This document shows, piece after piece, positions 6,889 through 9,897 of a stretch of 9,897 nt of DNA; within the stretch, counting starts at the first letter, position 1, and the number at the start of each line of letters is the position of its first letter. The position numbers and the translations under genes were made by a program. The notes beneath the pieces were generated by a model that worked only from the letters and a program-made list of their open reading frames with translations, searched no databases and was not told where the DNA came from. Origin of the DNA: Gammaproteobacteria bacterium (GTDB lineage: Bacteria; Pseudomonadota; Gammaproteobacteria; Pseudomonadales; Pseudohongiellaceae); contig CANCGR010000054.1 of assembly GCA_947377625.1 (NCBI GenBank), forward strand, positions 1-9,897, in the 5' to 3' direction.

Positions 6889-7155
6889 CTATTCTTCGCC
6901 GAAGCGTTGGGAGAGCAGCAGCTGAATAGCGTTGAGGGCGGCCTGTTCGTCAGCACCTTCCAGAATCAGGTTGAGTTCGCTGCCCAGTGGCGCAGCTAGC
7001 AACATCAGGGAAAGAATGCTCTTGGCATCCACCATTTTCTCGGCAGTGCCCAGCTGGATTTTGCTCTGGAATGCCGCTGCTGTGGCCACGAGTTTGGCTG
7101 CAGCCCGCGCGTGCAGACCAGCCTTGTTGGGAACAGTGATTGTGGTGGTGATCAT
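6889..7155 (-). CDS. ptsO: NPr, HPr-like phosphocarrier of the nitrogen PTS
   Basis: 88 residues, the usual HPr size. The phosphorylation site is in NKAGLHARAAAKLV with His15, and Arg17 next to it is conserved. The KSILSLM segment places Ser46 at the HPr regulatory-serine position, although I see no HPr kinase gene in the window. In the nitrogen PTS, EI-Ntr (PtsP) phosphorylates NPr, which passes phosphate to EIIA-Ntr (PtsN); the system adjusts potassium, nitrogen and cell-envelope functions rather than importing sugar. The position after rapZ (9-nt gap) favours NPr over the sugar HPr. The Shine-Dalgarno is weak, so translational coupling to rapZ is likely. The usual partner ptsN is not in this cluster. 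Confidence 0.93.
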   Translation of the reverse strand: MITTTITVPNKAGLHARAAAKLVATAAAFQSKIQLGTAEKMVDAKSILSLMLLAAPLGSELNLILEGADEQAALNAIQLLLSQRFGEE

Positions 7156-7164
7156 GAGACGACT

Positions 7165-8019
7165 TCAGACGAGTTCTTTGTGGCGAACCTGGACATTATA
7201 GCCACAGCCTTGAAAATGCTTGCCTAGTTTTTCGCAAAGAAAAACCGAGCGATGCTGGCCGCCGGTGCAGCCGATGGCTACCGTGATGTAGCGACGATTG
7301 CTGGACTGGAAGCGCGGCAGCCAGCGCACCAGATAGTCGCGGATATCGGTGAACATTTCTGCCACTTCCGCCTCGCCTTCCAGGTAGTCCATAACGCTCT
7401 GGTCAAGGCCGGTAAGAGGGCGCAGATTCTCAATCCAGTGCGGGTTGGGCAGGCAGCGGACGTCATAAACCATGTCAGCATCGACCGGGATACCATGCTT
7501 GAAGCCAAACGACTGGAACTGCAAGGCCATGCCATTGCCATCGGTGCCGGCGACCCGGCTTTTGACGACATCGCGCAGCTGATGGATCGAAAACGAACTG
7601 GTATTGATGTTGAGATCTGCCAGCCCGGCAATGGGTTCCAGCAGTTGCTTTTCGTATGCCACGGCTTCGAGCAACCCCAACTGGTTGTTGGACAGCGGAT
7701 GTTTGCGGCGCGTCTCGCTGAAGCGTTTGATCAGGATGTTGTCGTCGGCATCCAGAAAGATGATTTGCGTATCCACTGCCGTGGCGCGCAGTGATGCATA
7801 AATCTGCGGGAACTTCAGCAAGTCTTCCGGAATGTTGCGTGCATCGATGCTGACGGCCACACGGTCTAGGTTCAGATTGTCGTCGGCGAGGCGTTTGGCC
7901 AGTTCCGGCAACAGGCTGGCCGGGATGTTGTCGACACAGTAATACTCGAGATCTTCCAGCAGATGCAGACACGTGGTTTTGCCGGAACCGGAGCGACCGC
8001 TGACAATGATCAATTTCAT
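7165..8019 (-). CDS. rapZ: RapZ, nucleotide-binding RNA adaptor protein
   Basis: 284 residues, the usual length. The N-terminal P-loop domain has Walker A GRSGSGKT (8-15) and Walker B-like IIFLDADD (86-93). The C-terminal domain has GCTGGQHRSVF (250-260) and RHKEL at the end, the region that in E. coli senses glucosamine-6-phosphate and binds RNA. In enterobacteria RapZ guides RNase E to the small RNA GlmZ and so controls GlmS; whether GlmY/GlmZ exist in this organism cannot be judged here. ATG at 8017-8019 has a good GGAGG upstream. The gene is 66 bp after rpoN and 9 nt before ptsO. Confidence 0.95.
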   Translation of the reverse strand: MKLIIVSGRSGSGKTTCLHLLEDLEYYCVDNIPASLLPELAKRLADDNLNLDRVAVSIDARNIPEDLLKFPQIYASLRATAVDTQIIFLDADDNILIKRFSETRRKHPLSNNQLGLLEAVAYEKQLLEPIAGLADLNINTSSFSIHQLRDVVKSRVAGTDGNGMALQFQSFGFKHGIPVDADMVYDVRCLPNPHWIENLRPLTGLDQSVMDYLEGEAEVAEMFTDIRDYLVRWLPRFQSSNRRYITVAIGCTGGQHRSVFLCEKLGKHFQGCGYNVQVRHKELV

Positions 8020-8085
8020 GTTTGCGCCTCCGCACCCAAGGTTGGGCAGGAATCAAGGTTGAATATGTGTAGCCCGCAACGCGGA
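8020..8085 (-). other. rpoN-rapZ gap where hpf and ptsN are normally found
   Basis: The gap is only 66 bp and cannot hold remnants of hpf or ptsN of any useful length. Seen in it: CAAGGTTG twice (8037-8044 and 8054-8061, plus-strand reading, 17-bp period), a 4-bp GC stem-loop (CCGC 8074-8077, GCGG 8081-8084) right after the rpoN stop, and the Shine-Dalgarno of rapZ. No U-run follows the stem, so it is not a convincing terminator. Confidence 0.6.
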
Positions 8086-8087
8086 TC
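8072..8087. repeat. Second copy of a 16-bp intergenic motif
   Basis: GCCCGCAACGCGGATC matches 948-963 at 15 of 16 positions. It touches the rpoN stop codon (8086-8088). In the first copy the motif is half of a larger imperfect palindrome; here only that half is present, preceded by TGTGTA. It might be a degraded REP-like element. Confidence 0.35.
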
Positions 8088-9630
8088 AGGCCAGCTGCTT
8101 TCTCTCATTGGAGGGTGCAATGCCGAGTGACTCGCGGTATTTGGCAATGGTGCGTCTGGCTACCCGGATGCCCTGGTCGGCCAGTACATCGGCAATCTTG
8201 CTGTCGCTGAGCGGCTTGCGGGTATTTTCGGCATCTACCAGCTTTTTGATGATGGCGCGGATCGCGGTAGACGAGCACTCGCCGCCAGCATCGGTGTCCA
8301 CATGACTGGAGAAAAAATATTTCAGCTCAAAGATGCCGCGCGGCGTGTGCATGTATTTCTGCGTGGTGACGCGCGAAATGGTGGATTCATGCATGCTGAC
8401 GGCTTCGGCGATGTCGCGTAACACCAGCGGCTTCATGGCTTCTTCGCCGTAATCGAGGAAGTTCTTCTGATGCTCGACAATCTTGCTCGCTACTTTCAGC
8501 AAGGTTTCATTGCGGCTCTGCAAACTTTTGATGAACCAGCGCGCTTCCTGCAAGCTGTCACGCAGGAAGGCAGTATCACCATCGCGGGCCCGCCCGGCCA
8601 GTGCTGCATAAGCAGGGTTGACGCGAATACGCGGCGCCGTTTCCGGGTTCAATTCCACTTTCCACCGGTTGTTTTCTTTTTTGACAAACACATCCGGCAC
8701 TACATAGCTGGTTTCGGACTGGGTGATTTCGGAGCCAGGGCGCGGATTGAGCGTCAGGATGATGTCCATGGCTTCCTTGAGCTCAGCTTCCTTGATACGC
8801 AGGCGCCGCATGATCAGGTTGTAATCATGGCTGGCCAGTTGCGGCAGGAATTCTTCAATGACGCGCATGGCGGTGCCGACACCCGGATAGTTTTTGTCGA
8901 ACTGGCGGATCTGGATGGTCAGGCATTCCTGCAAGTCGCGATAGCCGACGCCGATGGGGTCAAACTGTTGCACCCGGTGCAGCACGGCCAGTACTTCGTC
9001 TTCTTCAATATCGATCTGGCCTTGCTCGTTGTTGAGTCCGTTGACGAGCGCTTCAATGGTGGTAGTGAGCTGGCCGTTGTTGTCGATGGAGTCGATGATA
9101 GTGGTGGCAATCAGCTTGTCGCGCGCTGTCATGGGCGTGAGGTTCAACTGCCACTGCAAATGGTCCTGCAGGGTCAGGCCAACGCTGTTGCGGGTCTCGA
9201 AGTCGCTGGAGCCTTCATCACTGTCACTGTTGTTATTGTTGGAACTCGGCGGCGCCTGGTTGTCGACATAGATGTCGTCCCAGCTGGTGTCTACCGACAG
9301 GTCTTCGGGGATCTCTTGTTCATTCCAGCTGTCATCGGAATTGAAGTCCTGGGCTTCGCCGAAGTCTTCCGCTTCGCTTTGTGCGCGCTCTTTTTCTTCG
9401 CTTTCGTAGGTGGGGGCTTCCGGGTTGTCGCTGCCGGCTTCCTGGTTGGGGGACTTGTATTCAGAGGTGTCGAAATCTTCTTCGACTTCCAGCATCGGGT
9501 TGGTTTCCAGTGCTTCCTGGATCTCCTGTTGCAAATCCAGCGTCGACAACTGCAGCAGCTTGATTGCCTGCTGTAATTGCGGGGTCATCGTAAGCTGTTG
9601 CCCCATCTTGAGCTGTAACGACATTTTCAT
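8086..9630 (-). CDS. rpoN: RNA polymerase sigma-54 factor
   Basis: 514 residues with all sigma-54 regions. Region I (1-50) is the Gln/Leu-rich activator-responsive part with MTPQLQQAIKLLQLST. Region II (about 50-147) is very acidic, rich in Glu, Asp, Ser and Asn, with a four-Asn run near 131; it is longer than in E. coli (477 residues in all). Region III has the core-binding domain (about 150-300), the helix-turn-helix around RDIAEAVSMHESTISRV (405-421), and the RpoN box ARRTIAKYRE (491-500) that reads the -24 element. Sigma-54 directs core polymerase to -24/-12 promoters that need AAA+ activators. ATG at 9628-9630 is preferred; a second ATG two codons on is possible, and neither has a clear Shine-Dalgarno. 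It follows lptB by 140 bp. Confidence 0.96.
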   Translation of the reverse strand: MKMSLQLKMGQQLTMTPQLQQAIKLLQLSTLDLQQEIQEALETNPMLEVEEDFDTSEYKSPNQEAGSDNPEAPTYESEEKERAQSEAEDFGEAQDFNSDDSWNEQEIPEDLSVDTSWDDIYVDNQAPPSSNNNNSDSDEGSSDFETRNSVGLTLQDHLQWQLNLTPMTARDKLIATTIIDSIDNNGQLTTTIEALVNGLNNEQGQIDIEEDEVLAVLHRVQQFDPIGVGYRDLQECLTIQIRQFDKNYPGVGTAMRVIEEFLPQLASHDYNLIMRRLRIKEAELKEAMDIILTLNPRPGSEITQSETSYVVPDVFVKKENNRWKVELNPETAPRIRVNPAYAALAGRARDGDTAFLRDSLQEARWFIKSLQSRNETLLKVASKIVEHQKNFLDYGEEAMKPLVLRDIAEAVSMHESTISRVTTQKYMHTPRGIFELKYFFSSHVDTDAGGECSSTAIRAIIKKLVDAENTRKPLSDSKIADVLADQGIRVARRTIAKYRESLGIAPSNERKQLA

Positions 9631-9746
9631 GGTGCGGCTTCTGTCTTCACTTCATTCCGGCAGAGGGAAATACCGCCGCGAGCAGATTGGAACTTCTGGT
9701 CGGCAGCAGTACACAGGAGGAGGATGTTAGCAAAACTCATGCCGAA

Positions 9747-9763
9747 TAAACCATCTTGGTTTA
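9747..9763 (-). other. Small stem-loop between lptB and rpoN
   Basis: A perfect 7-bp inverted repeat (TAAACCA / TGGTTTA) with a 3-nt loop begins 7 nt after the lptB stop. It is AT-rich and not followed by a T run on the minus strand, so it is at best a weak terminator or an mRNA 3'-end stabiliser. The rest of this 140-bp gap shows no clear promoter or open frame. Confidence 0.35.
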
Positions 9764-9770
9764 ACAGGCT

Positions 9771-9897
9771 TTACATGCGGAAGTTTTCGCCCAGGTATAC
9801 CGATCGCACTTGCTGGTTTTCCAGAATTTGGTCGGGTGAGCCTTCGGCCATGATGTGCCCGGCATTGACGATGTAGGCATATTCGCAAATATCGAGT
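9771..9897 (-). CDS. lptB: LptB, ATPase of the lipopolysaccharide export ABC transporter (C-terminal 41 residues only)
   Basis: The fragment enters from the right edge and ends at TAA (9771-9773). The visible tail, with CEYAYIVNAGHIMAEGSP, then QILENQQV and finally VYLGENFRM, matches the characteristic LptB C-terminus, in which VYLGE.FR near the end is almost diagnostic. LptB is the cytoplasmic ATPase of LptB2FGC, which drives LPS from the inner membrane across the Lpt bridge. The Walker motifs lie outside the window. Its position directly upstream of rpoN is the standard gammaproteobacterial arrangement and supports the call. Confidence 0.9.
   Translation of the reverse strand, partial: LDICEYAYIVNAGHIMAEGSPDQILENQQVRSVYLGENFRM

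Noticed and set aside
8020..8085. Sigma-54 promoter or remnant of ptsN/hpf in the rpoN-rapZ gap
   Set aside because: No GG-N10-GC arrangement of the right form, and 66 bp is too short to show a gene remnant.
8470..9576. 368-codon open frame on the plus strand opposite rpoN
   Set aside because: It is a shadow of rpoN; long Phe/Val-rich stretches mirror the Glu/Asp/Gln codons of the sense strand, and no motif or good start is seen.
1..9897. Mobile element, defence island, CRISPR array or biosynthetic cluster
   Set aside because: All genes but one belong to recognised housekeeping families with continuous, ordinary composition; no transposase, integrase, repeat array or toxin-antitoxin pair was found.

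Overview
The window looks like an ordinary chromosomal stretch of a moderate-GC gammaproteobacterium. The strongest taxonomic clue is the minus-strand series lptB - rpoN - rapZ - ptsO (NPr) - mgtE - darP, a variant of the rpoN/nitrogen-PTS locus typical of Gammaproteobacteria. DarP (YjgA/DUF615) is largely a proteobacterial protein. I cannot name a genus. I see no insertion sequence, prophage, CRISPR array, tRNA or rRNA, and no defence or toxin genes.

Layout. 1-777 (minus) is the N-terminal part of a PLP-dependent Cys/Met-metabolism enzyme that runs off the left edge. It is divergent from an uncharacterised lipoprotein gene (980-1678, plus) with two predicted coiled coils. Next on the plus strand come hppA, a membrane pyrophosphatase whose motifs fit a K+-dependent, H+-pumping type (1846-4002), a strong palindromic terminator (4032-4057), and a short Mrp/ApbC-type Fe-S carrier ATPase (4096-4944). 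Mrp converges, with only 6 bp between stop codons, on the minus-strand cluster that fills the rest of the window: darP (4951-5460), mgtE (5495-6877), ptsO (6889-7155), rapZ (7165-8019), rpoN (8086-9630) and the last 41 codons of lptB (9771-9897).

The minus-strand cluster reads lptB to darP and probably forms one or a few transcripts, because rapZ, ptsO, mgtE and darP are 9-34 nt apart. It joins lipopolysaccharide export (LptB), sigma-54 (RpoN), amino-sugar/RNA regulation (RapZ), the phosphocarrier NPr and Mg2+ import (MgtE), and ends with a 50S assembly factor (DarP).

The main oddity is that hpf and ptsN, which normally lie between rpoN and rapZ, are absent: only 66 bp separate the two genes. 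The NPr phosphocarrier is therefore encoded without its usual EIIA-Ntr partner beside it. That gap carries a 16-bp motif that recurs (15 of 16 identical) inside an imperfect palindrome in the other main intergenic region, which may point to a dispersed REP-like repeat. I did not find a convincing new multi-gene system. The most open questions are the lipoprotein, the missing hpf-ptsN pair and the structured leader of hppA.
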